In this document: positions 43,641 through 51,365 of the stretch, piece by piece
Layout of the letters: each line of letters starts with the position of its first letter
Position numbering within the stretch: position 1 is the first letter of the stretch
Source of the DNA: JACKII01 sp041687435
GTDB lineage: Bacteria; Pseudomonadota; Alphaproteobacteria; Bin95
Length of the DNA: 64,000 bases
Direction: 5' to 3'
NCBI GenBank assembly: GCA_041687435.1
Contig: JAWLBX010000019.1
Span: forward strand, 3,532 to 67,531
Notes under the pieces: model-generated
What the model saw: the letters and a program-made list of their open reading frames with translations, nothing else
The model's database searches: none
Told to the model about the DNA's origin: nothing
Made by a program: the position numbers and the translations under genes

Positions 43641-45530
43641 TCAGGCCAGCTTGATTTGCTCTTCGACATAGGCAACGAGCGCCGCCACGCCTTCGTCAAC
43701 CGTGAGCTGTGCCGTATTAATTTCCAACTGCGGTGACTCAGGCGCCTCGTAAGGTGCGGAAATCCCAGTGAACTCGGCAATTTCCCCCGCGCGCGCGCGC
43801 TTGTACAGCCCCTTGGGGTCCCGCTCCTCGCAAACCTCCAGATTGGCCCGGACATAGACTTCGTGGAAGGCGTCGCCCGCAGCCGCGCGGGCCCGTTCCC
43901 GGTCGGATGAATAGGGGGAAATGAACGATGCCAGGCAGATCATCCCCGCATCGGCAAACAAGGCGGCCACCTCGCCGACACGGCGGATATTCTCCGCCCG
44001 GTCCTCCGGCGAGAAGCCCAGATTCGAGTTCAGGCCACCGCGGACGTTATCGCCATCCAGCACATAGACATTGTAGCCTTTCAGAAACAGAATCTTCTCG
44101 GCCTCGCGGGCAATGGTGGACTTGCCTGCGCCGGAAAGACCGGTCATCCACAGGACGGCACCCCTATGGCCGTTGCGGCTCCAGCGGGCCGAGCGGTCGA
44201 CCTGGGTTTCGGTGGCTGTGATGTTCGTGGCCCGGATGGTTACCAGATCGCGCTGGTTCGGATAGCCTTCCATCGAAACCGTGCCGCCGCCGACGATACG
44301 GAAATCATCGACCAGCACGAACCGGCCAGTAAGTGGGCTCCGCTCCGCTTCGTCCAGGGCCATCATGCCCCTCGCGCGCAGGGTCACACGCGCGACCTCG
44401 CTGCGCAGCACCTCGTTCCGTCCGGTTCCGCCCAAATCCTCGGTATCGATCACCTCATCGACCGACTGCACCGTCACCATGTGATCGGCCGTCGCCAATT
44501 TCATTTTCAGGGTGTGGCCGACTTTCAGCGGTTGGTGGCCGAACCAGAAAATGTTGCCGCGAAACACGTTGGTCAGGATCGGTGCATCTTCTAAGTGACT
44601 GGCAACCTCTCCCCGCTCCACGAAAATCTGCTGATCCAGCGTGAAGCCGATGCATTGGCCGGCGGTGCCTTCATTGGGCAGGTGATCGGTATTCCAGGTC
44701 TCGATCGACTTCACCTTTGCGGTCTTGCCGGACGGCGAGAAAATCACCGTATCACCCACGGCCACCCGGCCGGTCTCGATCCGGCCGGCGATGATGCGGC
44801 GCTCGTCGAAACGGTAGATATCCTGCACCGGCATGCGAAGCGGCAACTGTTCGTTTTGCGGCCGCGGCTCCAACTGGTCCAACAACTCGATTACGGTCGG
44901 GCCGGTGTACCAGAGCATATTGGGAGCACGGCGCACGATATTGGCGGCATCGTCGCCCTGGGCGGCGATCGGCACGACCGCACGCGGGCTGAAGCCCAAG
45001 TCGCGCAGATAGGCACGAATGTCGCGCTCAATCTTGGCGAATTTTTGCTGATCGAAGCCGATCAGGTCCATCTTGGTCACCAGGACCGCAACCTGTTGCG
45101 TACCCATCAGAGACAGCAGATAGGCATGCCGGCGCGACTGTTCCTGCAGGCCCTCCTTGGCGTCGATCATCAGGAACGCGGCTTCGGCATCGGCCGCACC
45201 GGTGACCATGTTCTTGAGGAATTCTTTATGGCCGGGCGCGTCAATGATGACGTATTGGCGCTTGGCCGTCTTGAACGGGATACGGCTCACGTCGATTGTG
45301 ATGCCCTGGTCGCGTTCTGCCTGGAATGCATCGAGCAGGAAGGCCCATTCCATCCGCTGCCCGCGGCGCTCGGAAACCTCACGGATTTGCTGAACCTTGC
45401 TCTCCGGCAGTGCGCCGGTCTCATGCAGCAGACGGCCAACGAAGGTGGATTTGCCGTGATCGACATGGCCGACGATCACGAGCTTCAGGGGATTGACGCC
45501 GGAGAGCGTGATGTGCGGGGCAGCGGACAT
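43641..45530 (-). CDS. cysNC: Bifunctional sulfate adenylyltransferase subunit 1 / adenylylsulfate kinase (CysNC)
   Basis: A 629-residue fusion. Residues 1-440 are the CysN GTPase with GHVDHGKS (21-28), DAPGHKEF and VTKMDLIGFD; with CysD it makes APS from sulfate and ATP. The C-terminal CysC kinase has the P-loop GLSGAGKST and FISPYSSDRERAR and makes PAPS. The fusion is common in alphaproteobacteria (NodQ/CysNC). It follows cysD by 60 nt. The gene ends 127 nt before the exopolysaccharide operon start. Confidence 0.97.
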   Translation of the reverse strand: MSAAPHITLSGVNPLKLVIVGHVDHGKSTFVGRLLHETGALPESKVQQIREVSERRGQRMEWAFLLDAFQAERDQGITIDVSRIPFKTAKRQYVIIDAPGHKEFLKNMVTGAADAEAAFLMIDAKEGLQEQSRRHAYLLSLMGTQQVAVLVTKMDLIGFDQQKFAKIERDIRAYLRDLGFSPRAVVPIAAQGDDAANIVRRAPNMLWYTGPTVIELLDQLEPRPQNEQLPLRMPVQDIYRFDERRIIAGRIETGRVAVGDTVIFSPSGKTAKVKSIETWNTDHLPNEGTAGQCIGFTLDQQIFVERGEVASHLEDAPILTNVFRGNIFWFGHQPLKVGHTLKMKLATADHMVTVQSVDEVIDTEDLGGTGRNEVLRSEVARVTLRARGMMALDEAERSPLTGRFVLVDDFRIVGGGTVSMEGYPNQRDLVTIRATNITATETQVDRSARWSRNGHRGAVLWMTGLSGAGKSTIAREAEKILFLKGYNVYVLDGDNVRGGLNSNLGFSPEDRAENIRRVGEVAALFADAGMICLASFISPYSSDRERARAAAGDAFHEVYVRANLEVCEERDPKGLYKRARAGEIAEFTGISAPYEAPESPQLEINTAQLTVDEGVAALVAYVEEQIKLA

Positions 45531-45590
45531 GGTTTTGATCTCGCCTAATGCATTCAGACTGGGAGGAGCGGTCGCGGTTTTGGCCGAGGC

Positions 45591-46385
45591 TTACATGTAG
45601 CCGGCACGGCGCAGCCGCTCGAACGCATCTTCCTGCTCGTGGTCCATGGCGCGGCCGGCGCGCTCCGACACTGTGGTGATGGTCAGTTCCTCGATGATTT
45701 CTTCGATCGTCGAGGCCTCGCTATCGACCGGGAAGGTGATGTCCTGGTCACCCAGCGAGCGGTAGCGCTTGCCGTTCTTGGCGAAATACAGCGAGATCAT
45801 CGGAATGTTCTCGCGCTGGACATAGCGCCAGATGTCGATTTCCGTCCAGGATAGCAGCGGATGAATGCGCAGGTGCGTGCCGGGTGGGAAGTCGGTATTG
45901 AATTGGCCCCAGAATTCCGGCGGTTGGTCGCGGAAATCCCATTCACTTGTTTCGCCGCGCGGAGAAAAGAACCGCTCCTTGGCGCGTACCGCCTGCTCGT
46001 CGCGCCGGATGCCGGCGAAAATACCGGTCCATTGGTACTTGTCCTGCAACGCCTTCAGGCCGGCGGTTTTGCGCGCGGCAGAGCGGGCAGCGGGCGGCAG
46101 GGTCGGGTCCATCTCCTCCGTCGGCGGGCAAAACCCGGTGATCAGGTTCAGGCCCCATTCCTTCGCCTTGATATCCCGGAACTCGATCATCTCCGGAAAT
46201 TTCTTTTCGGTATCGACATGAACCACCGGAAACGGCACGTGACCGAAAAAGGCCTTCCGCGCCAGCCATAGCATTACGTTCGAATCCTTGCCCAACGACC
46301 AAAGCATCGCGATATTATCCAAGCGGTTGAACGCCTCACGAAAGATGTAGATGCCTTCCGCCTCGAGATAATCCAGGTCATTCAT
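45591..46385 (-). CDS. cysD: Sulfate adenylyltransferase subunit 2
   Basis: A 264-residue PP-loop ATP-pyrophosphatase that activates sulfate with CysN. The P-loop-type motif is LWSLGKDSNVMLWLARKAF; GIRRDEQAVRAKERFFSPRG and the sulfate-activating WTEIDIWRYVQRENIP are also present. ATG 46385 gives the conserved MNDLDYLEAEGIYI start; a TTG 18 nt upstream is less likely. It is the first gene of the cysD-cysNC unit. Confidence 0.97.
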   Translation of the reverse strand: MNDLDYLEAEGIYIFREAFNRLDNIAMLWSLGKDSNVMLWLARKAFFGHVPFPVVHVDTEKKFPEMIEFRDIKAKEWGLNLITGFCPPTEEMDPTLPPAARSAARKTAGLKALQDKYQWTGIFAGIRRDEQAVRAKERFFSPRGETSEWDFRDQPPEFWGQFNTDFPPGTHLRIHPLLSWTEIDIWRYVQRENIPMISLYFAKNGKRYRSLGDQDITFPVDSEASTIEEIIEELTITTVSERAGRAMDHEQEDAFERLRRAGYM

Positions 46386-46758
46386 GGTGCGATGCAGTCC
46401 CAAAGAGTGATTGGCGCAAAAAGGTAAATGGCTCGGCAGATCGTCCCTAAGGCCGTTCCGGCAACCGGCTTCGGTTTATAGCGGCAACCGCGCGAAATCG
46501 CAGCAACTTCGGCAATATAGACCCAAAGCACCACGTTGAAAGGGTTCGCGGGGCAGGCGACTCCAAACCCGCACGTTCGCGGTTTGATTGCAAGGATCAC
46601 CCCGTCCGGCAATGTTGCGCGTGGTCGCAGAGTGCCTGCCATTGCAGATGCCCCACACGAATAACTGGCCTCTAAGGTTGGAACAGGGTAAAAGGCCCTA
46701 ACGAGACGACTGGGGCCACTCTGGCCTCAGGCTCGACTATACCATTGAGAGTGACTGG
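46386..46758. other. 373-nt divergent intergenic region between cysD and infA
   Basis: No gene or RNA family is recognisable. It must contain the divergent cysD and infA promoters. A TATACC sequence about 35 nt upstream of infA is a possible -10, but no clear -35 was found. It shows no tRNA-like TPsiC loop. Confidence 0.5.
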
Positions 46759-46977
46759 ATGTCTAAAGAAGACCTGCTGGAGTTTCAGGGCGAAGTTGTT
46801 GAAAAACTCCCGAACGCCATGTTCCGGGTAAAGCTTGAGAACGATCACGAGATCATTGCACGGCTGGCCGGCAAAATGCGGAAGTTCCGGATTCGTGTGA
46901 TGCCCGGCGACAAAGTCGCGGTGGAGATGACGCCCTACGATCTGACCAAGGGCCGCATCACCTTTCGCCACAAATAA
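46759..46977 (+). CDS. infA: Translation initiation factor IF-1
   Basis: A 72-residue OB-fold protein binding the ribosomal A site during initiation. Sequence MSKEDLLEFQGEVVEKLPNA and GKMRKFRIRVMPGDKVAVEMTPYDL match IF-1 along the whole length. It is an isolated essential gene here, with a hypothetical membrane protein 65 nt downstream. Confidence 0.97.
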   Translation: MSKEDLLEFQGEVVEKLPNAMFRVKLENDHEIIARLAGKMRKFRIRVMPGDKVAVEMTPYDLTKGRITFRHK

Positions 46978-46991
46978 ACCCAACCGGGTTT
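46976..46991 (+). terminator. Possible infA terminator hairpin
   Basis: AAACCC (46976-46981) pairs with GGGTTT (46986-46991) around a 4-nt loop, starting within the stop codon; only a short T-containing stretch follows. Confidence 0.3.
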
Positions 46992-47042
46992 CGGCTTTCC
47001 CTGGCCCCGCCCGCCGCGGGAAGCGAGCTTGCCTTGACCAAT

Positions 47043-47435
47043 ATGTTCAACCTCTTCCGCCGTCCCAAGCCGGAAGGCCGCTTCAAGCTTGCGCACCCGT
47101 TGCGTGAGCCGGTGCGGGCGGTAGGCCAATCCTTTGTATTCTGGCCGGTGGCGGCGCTGGCGTCGATCATGTACGCCGCGCCACAGGAGGGTGTGGAAAA
47201 GCCGGCCATCGTGCTGCTGTTCCTGCAGGTAACGGTCCTTTATCCGATCATCGCGGGCGCCTGTTTCACGGCGTGGTTCCTGCTGGCCCGCGCCGGACGG
47301 GACCAAGTGGCACTGCTGCCGCTGATCGCGCCGCTATCGATCATGGGCGTCTGGGCCGTCTCCTTTGCGTTTTTTATCCTACGTTACCTTGGCTCGCTAA
47401 TAGGCTATTTGGCTCAGCTCGCCGGCATTTCGTAA
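47043..47435 (+). CDS. Hypothetical inner-membrane protein
   Basis: A 130-residue protein I do not recognise. A basic N-terminal segment (RRPKPEGRFKL) precedes three hydrophobic segments: VFWPVAALASIMYA, VTVLYPIIAGACFTAWFLL, and LIAPLSIMGVWAVSFAFFILRY. It follows infA by 65 nt and converges on the oxygenase gene. ATG 47043 is used; a TTG at 47034 is an alternative. Confidence 0.6.
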   Translation: MFNLFRRPKPEGRFKLAHPLREPVRAVGQSFVFWPVAALASIMYAAPQEGVEKPAIVLLFLQVTVLYPIIAGACFTAWFLLARAGRDQVALLPLIAPLSIMGVWAVSFAFFILRYLGSLIGYLAQLAGIS

Positions 47436-47469
47436 CGGTTGACCACAATGAGACCCGCATAATGCGAGC

Positions 47470-48549
47470 CTATCCCCGACCGGACTGCGTTTTCGGTACG
47501 CCGGGATCGGCAGCCTCTGCCCCATCCTTCGCGCGCACATGGTCATAATTCCGCCGGGTGAACCAGAGCATGTAATCCATGTACGTGATTGGTTCATATT
47601 TCGGCGGGTTATCCGGCGCAGCGCATGTCGGGATGCAGGCCATCGGATAGTCGATTTGCGCGTCGAAGAAAAACGGAATGGCATACCGGTCCGCGCCCGG
47701 ATTCCGGTTGATTGCCCGGTGCGGCGTTGACAGGAACCGGTGGTTGGTCCAGCGTCGCAGCATATCGCCGGAATTCACCACGAACGCGCCTTCGATCACC
47801 GGCACGTCGATCCAGTTGCCTTTGGGCGTCCGGATGGACAGGCCCGGCAGGTCTGCCTGCGCCAGCATGGTCAGGAAGCTGGAATCCGTGTGCGGCGCAA
47901 GACCGTACTGGTCCGCCTCCCCCGCCTCGCTGGGCGGATAGTGCGACAGCCGCAGCGTATATTGCGGCTCGCCGAACGGCTCGTCGAACCAGTCCGCCGG
48001 CAGGTCCAGCGCACGGGCATAGACCGGCAGCATTCGCTTGCAGAGGTTTTCCAGCGCGTTCATGTAGGCAACCGCTGTTGCGCGGAATCCCGGCACATCG
48101 TCTTCCGCCGGCCACTGATTGGCGCAGCGGTAGCGTTTGTTGGCGATCACATCCGGATGGTCCGGCGGCAGGTCGCGCTTCAGAAAGAACGCCTCCACCA
48201 AGTTCGGCTTTTTCGCCTGCTCCACCTGGCTGGCGCGGCTGACCGAACTGTTCACCGGCATATAGCCGACATTGTGCTCGTTGGCCCGCAAGGCCAGCTT
48301 TCGGTCCAGCGGCTGGGCATGAAAGCGTTTGGTGGCCGCAAACACATCCCGAATGAGGGACAGCGGCACATCGTGGCCAGACAAATAGTAAAAGCCGATG
48401 TTTTCCAAGGCTTCACGCAATTCGCCGGCCAAAGCATCCAGCGCGTCAGGCTCCCCCCGGAGATAGGGGCCAACGTCCAAAACAGGGATGGTTTCATCGT
48501 CCGCCGGCGGGGCGGAAGGGGCGATCATCGAACCGCTGTCAGGACTCAT
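47470..48549 (-). CDS. Isopenicillin N synthase family 2OG-Fe(II) oxygenase
   Basis: A 359-residue non-haem iron dioxygenase. Iron ligands are HTD in APHTDSSFLTML and the distal His in STPHRAINRN, with the RYAIPFFF stretch carrying the 2OG-binding Arg. DIOX_N start IPVLDVGPYLRGE and NIGFYYLSGHDVP is typical. ATG 48549 is preceded by GGGAGGATG SD. It probably oxidises a small molecule. It is divergent from the Crp/Fnr regulator gene, with 194 nt between start codons. Confidence 0.9.
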   Translation of the reverse strand: MSPDSGSMIAPSAPPADDETIPVLDVGPYLRGEPDALDALAGELREALENIGFYYLSGHDVPLSLIRDVFAATKRFHAQPLDRKLALRANEHNVGYMPVNSSVSRASQVEQAKKPNLVEAFFLKRDLPPDHPDVIANKRYRCANQWPAEDDVPGFRATAVAYMNALENLCKRMLPVYARALDLPADWFDEPFGEPQYTLRLSHYPPSEAGEADQYGLAPHTDSSFLTMLAQADLPGLSIRTPKGNWIDVPVIEGAFVVNSGDMLRRWTNHRFLSTPHRAINRNPGADRYAIPFFFDAQIDYPMACIPTCAAPDNPPKYEPITYMDYMLWFTRRNYDHVRAKDGAEAADPGVPKTQSGRG

Positions 48550-48743
48550 GGCTGCATCCTCCCGATGGCATTGGCCGCATTTGCTGCAAAGTATAAGCCC
48601 AGCGAAAGAGTCCGGTCCAGGATCGCAGTAACCGCTGCACTTGCACGCGAGGTTCGATAGCGGCATGCTGCCTCTGAAATTAAGAACAATAAGAGGCTGT
48701 TGGCGAGATTCCGCAAACATTGTGGCAAGCCAGCAGCACAGGC

Positions 48744-49478
48744 ATGGAAGAAGAAGCTATGGCGACCCTAGGCTCCCCCCCGGCCTTGAGTCAGACCGCT
48801 CGCCTGTTGCAGCAGTGCGAGCTTTTCGAGTCGCTGAACGGAAGCGATCTCAATGCGTTGGCCCAAGTTTGCCGAACCCGCCGTGTCGACCGCGGCACGC
48901 TGATTTTCGGACGCGGCGAACCGGCGGATTCGATGATGCTGGTCGTTGGCGGCCGCGTGCGCATCAGCTCGGTTTCGGCAGAGGGGCGGGAGATCATCCT
49001 GAACGAGATCGGCCCCGGCCAATCCTTCGGCGAAATTGCCTTACTCGACCGGTCCGAGCGTACGGCAGACGCAACCGCGCTCGAAGATACGCAATTGCTG
49101 GTGCTCTACCGCCGGGAGTTCGAGCCTTTTCTAAAATCGCGTGTCGATCTTTGCCTGGAATTGATGCGGCTGCTTTGCCACCGCCTGCGGCGCACCACCG
49201 CCCAGGTCGAGGATCTGGCGCTCCGCAGTCTCGAATCCCGTCTCGCCCGCGTGCTGCTGGCCTTGGGTGAGCAGGCAGGCCAAACGGCCGATCACGGCAC
49301 CCTCAGCTTCCCCCTGCCGCTCTCGCAAAGGGAATTGGGGGAGATCACCGGCGCCACCCGCGAGAGCATCAACAAGACGCTACGGCTGTGGCGTGAACTT
49401 GAGCTGGCGGAGCTGCAGGGCAAGGTGTTTCAAATCAAAGACGCCGAAGCGTTTCGCGGCCTCATCGACCGGCCTTGA
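48744..49478 (+). CDS. Crp/Fnr family transcriptional regulator
   Basis: A 244-residue regulator. An N-terminal cyclic-nucleotide-binding-like domain (CELFESLNGSDLNAL, GRGEPADSMMLVVGGRVRI, GPGQSFGEIALLDRSERTADA) is followed by a C-terminal winged helix with recognition helix SQRELGEITGATRESINKTLR. The FNR iron-sulfur cysteine spacing is absent, so oxygen sensing by a 4Fe-4S cluster is unlikely. The start could also be the ATG at 48759, which has a purine-rich GAAGAAG upstream. It is upstream of phnM and may control it or the divergent oxygenase. Confidence 0.9.
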   Translation: MEEEAMATLGSPPALSQTARLLQQCELFESLNGSDLNALAQVCRTRRVDRGTLIFGRGEPADSMMLVVGGRVRISSVSAEGREIILNEIGPGQSFGEIALLDRSERTADATALEDTQLLVLYRREFEPFLKSRVDLCLELMRLLCHRLRRTTAQVEDLALRSLESRLARVLLALGEQAGQTADHGTLSFPLPLSQRELGEITGATRESINKTLRLWRELELAELQGKVFQIKDAEAFRGLIDRP

Positions 49479-49498
49479 TTGCCCCTGCCCTCTCCGGC

Positions 49499-49527
49499 CT
49501 GTCATCCTCCGGTCATAGAACGCTGAT
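49499..49527 (+). promoter_or_regulatory. Possible Pho box upstream of phnM
   Basis: Three heptamers are spaced exactly 11 nt apart: CTGTCAT (49499), CGGTCAT (49510) and CGCTGAT (49521). The first two resemble the PhoB half-site CTGTCAT with a 4-nt spacer. It is 80 nt before the phnM start. No obvious -10 lies at the expected distance. Confidence 0.45.
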
Positions 49528-49606
49528 ACCTTGCAACTCTTGGGTGACCGGGGCTTGCCTGAAGCCAGCGCCGCAAAACCCTCCAGCTATCCGAATATAA
49601 ATACTG

Positions 49607-50746
49607 ATGAACGAGCTCTTACTAAACAACGCGCAATTGGTGCTGCCGGCCGAGGTCGCCCGCGGTCATGTTCACATCCGAAATGGTGTGATCCAGAGCA
49701 TTGATCATGGCAACGCCGCATCGCCGGGCATCGACCTGGATGGTGATTACCTTGTGCCCGGCCTGGTCGAATTGCATACCGATAATCTGGAAAAGCATGT
49801 CACGCCGCGCCCGAATGCGGCCTGGCCAATGCGCCCTGCCGTGCTGGCGCACGATGCGCAGGTCGCAGCCGCAGGCATTACAACCGTTTTCGACGCAATC
49901 GCTCTTGGCGACGTGCTGCCGGTCAGTTTCCGCACGGAGAACCTGGGCGCGATGGCGGAGGGGATCGAGGCGGCCGGCGCAGCCGGCCTGCTGCGTGCGG
50001 AGCACTTTCTGCATCTGCGCTGCGAGGTCTGCTATCCCACCCTGCCGGATTTGCTGGCGCAAACCATCGACCGGCCGATTGTCCGCTTCGCATCCGTGAT
50101 GGACCATACGCCAGGCCAGCGCCAATTCGTTTCGATGGAGAAGTATGCCGCCTACTACCAGGCCAAGCACAACCTTTCCGACCAGGAATTCGCGGAGTTT
50201 GTCGAGGCACGTTGCACCGAACAGCGGCTCTATGCGCAAAAGCACCGGCAACTGGTGGTCGATGCCTGCCACGCCCGCAACATTCCACTGGCAAGCCACG
50301 ACGATGCCACCGCAGCCCATGTGCAGGAAGCCGTGCGCGATGGCGTGGTCGTTGCCGAATTCCCGACCACGGTTGAAGCTGCGGAAGCCTCCAAACGGTA
50401 TGGAATGGGTGTGATGATGGGCGCACCGAATCTCATCCGCGGCGGCTCCCATTCCGGCAATGTCTCCGCCCGCGATCTCGCGAGCCGCGGCCTGGTCGAC
50501 ATCCTGTCCAGCGACTATGTGCCAACCAGCCTGCTGCCGGCCGCCTTCCTGATGGCGCAGGTGGTGGACGGGATCGACCTGCCGCACGCGATCCGGACCG
50601 TTTCTGCCGATCCGGCCGCCCGCGTCGGCCTCGCCGACCGGGGCGAGATCGCACCGGGCAAGCGCGCCGATCTCGTGCATGTGCGCAACACCCCAGCTGG
50701 CCCTGCGGTCATCGCCGTCTGGCGCCAAGGAAACCGTGTCCTATGA
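49607..50746 (+). CDS. phnM: Alpha-D-ribose 1-methylphosphonate 5-triphosphate diphosphatase (PhnM)
   Basis: A 379-residue amidohydrolase-fold enzyme of the C-P lyase pathway, where it removes pyrophosphate from the triphosphate intermediate. GLVELHTDNLEKHVTPRP and FASVMDHTPGQRQF are characteristic, and MMGAPNLIRGGSHSGNVSA is near the C-terminus. Other phn genes needed for C-P lyase are not in this window. The stop overlaps the next start as ATGA. No SD is obvious before ATG 49607, but TATAAA lies at 49596-49601, so a leaderless transcript is possible. Confidence 0.95.
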   Translation: MNELLLNNAQLVLPAEVARGHVHIRNGVIQSIDHGNAASPGIDLDGDYLVPGLVELHTDNLEKHVTPRPNAAWPMRPAVLAHDAQVAAAGITTVFDAIALGDVLPVSFRTENLGAMAEGIEAAGAAGLLRAEHFLHLRCEVCYPTLPDLLAQTIDRPIVRFASVMDHTPGQRQFVSMEKYAAYYQAKHNLSDQEFAEFVEARCTEQRLYAQKHRQLVVDACHARNIPLASHDDATAAHVQEAVRDGVVVAEFPTTVEAAEASKRYGMGVMMGAPNLIRGGSHSGNVSARDLASRGLVDILSSDYVPTSLLPAAFLMAQVVDGIDLPHAIRTVSADPAARVGLADRGEIAPGKRADLVHVRNTPAGPAVIAVWRQGNRVL

Positions 50747-51297
50747 CCAAAACCGCAGAGCTCGATACCATTTTGGCCCTGCTAGCCACACGCGGCGGCG
50801 AGCAATATGGCCAGGAAGCGGTCAGCCAACTGGAACACGCGCTGCAGGCCGCGGCGCTGGCAGAGGCTGCCGGCGCATCCTCCGCACTCATCACCGCCGC
50901 CCTGTTCCACGACATCGGCCACCTGACCGACTCCGAATTCGAGCCTGCCCTGACTCGTGGCAAGGACCGCTGGCACGAGGATCTGGGCGCCGACCATCTT
51001 GCCCGCCTCTATGGCCCGGAAGTGACCGAACCGATCCGGCTGCACGTGCCAGCGAAACGCTATCTCTGCGCTGTCGACCCGGACTATAAAGCGACGCTCT
51101 CGCCCACCTCGATCAAAACACTCGACATCCAGGGCGGGCCGTTCGAAACCTCGGAAGTGCGCGCTTTCATCGAACGCCCGCATGCCAGAGCCGCCCTGCA
51201 GCTCCGCCGCTGGGACGATAGGGCCAAGGCACCGAATGCCGACACGCCGGACCTCGACCATTTCCGGACCTATGCGATCGCAGCGCTGAAACACTAG
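50743..51297 (+). CDS. PhnZ/TmpB-type HD-domain phosphonate oxygenase
   Basis: A 184-residue mixed-valent di-iron HD oxygenase relative of PhnZ, which splits 2-amino-1-hydroxyethylphosphonate to glycine and phosphate; TmpB does the same for the trimethylammonium analogue to give glycine betaine. Key residues match: Y22, E25, H32 (QLEH), H56-D57 (FHDIGH), H78 (WHED), H101 (HVPAKRY) and D158 (RRWD). This corresponds to the phosphonate-associated HD family. It is translationally coupled to phnM. The partner hydroxylase PhnY is not adjacent, so the exact substrate is not established. Confidence 0.88.
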   Translation: MTKTAELDTILALLATRGGEQYGQEAVSQLEHALQAAALAEAAGASSALITAALFHDIGHLTDSEFEPALTRGKDRWHEDLGADHLARLYGPEVTEPIRLHVPAKRYLCAVDPDYKATLSPTSIKTLDIQGGPFETSEVRAFIERPHARAALQLRRWDDRAKAPNADTPDLDHFRTYAIAALKH

Positions 51298-51365
51298 CAT
51301 CACCGGACTTTACGCTCTAGCTTGAGCCTCCATTCACCGCGCGAACCGGAGGAGGACCGTCAACC

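Noticed and set aside
46386..46758. tRNA or riboswitch in the long cysD-infA spacer
   Set aside because: No cloverleaf, TPsiC-like sequence or known aptamer core could be found by eye.
47470..48549. PhnY partner for the PhnZ-type oxygenase
   Set aside because: It is a 2OG oxygenase, but of the isopenicillin N synthase branch, whereas PhnY belongs to the phytanoyl-CoA dioxygenase branch; it is also on the other strand behind a regulator gene.
48744..49478. Oxygen-sensing FNR regulator
   Set aside because: The N-terminal cysteine cluster of FNR is absent, so only the broader Crp/Fnr label is supported.
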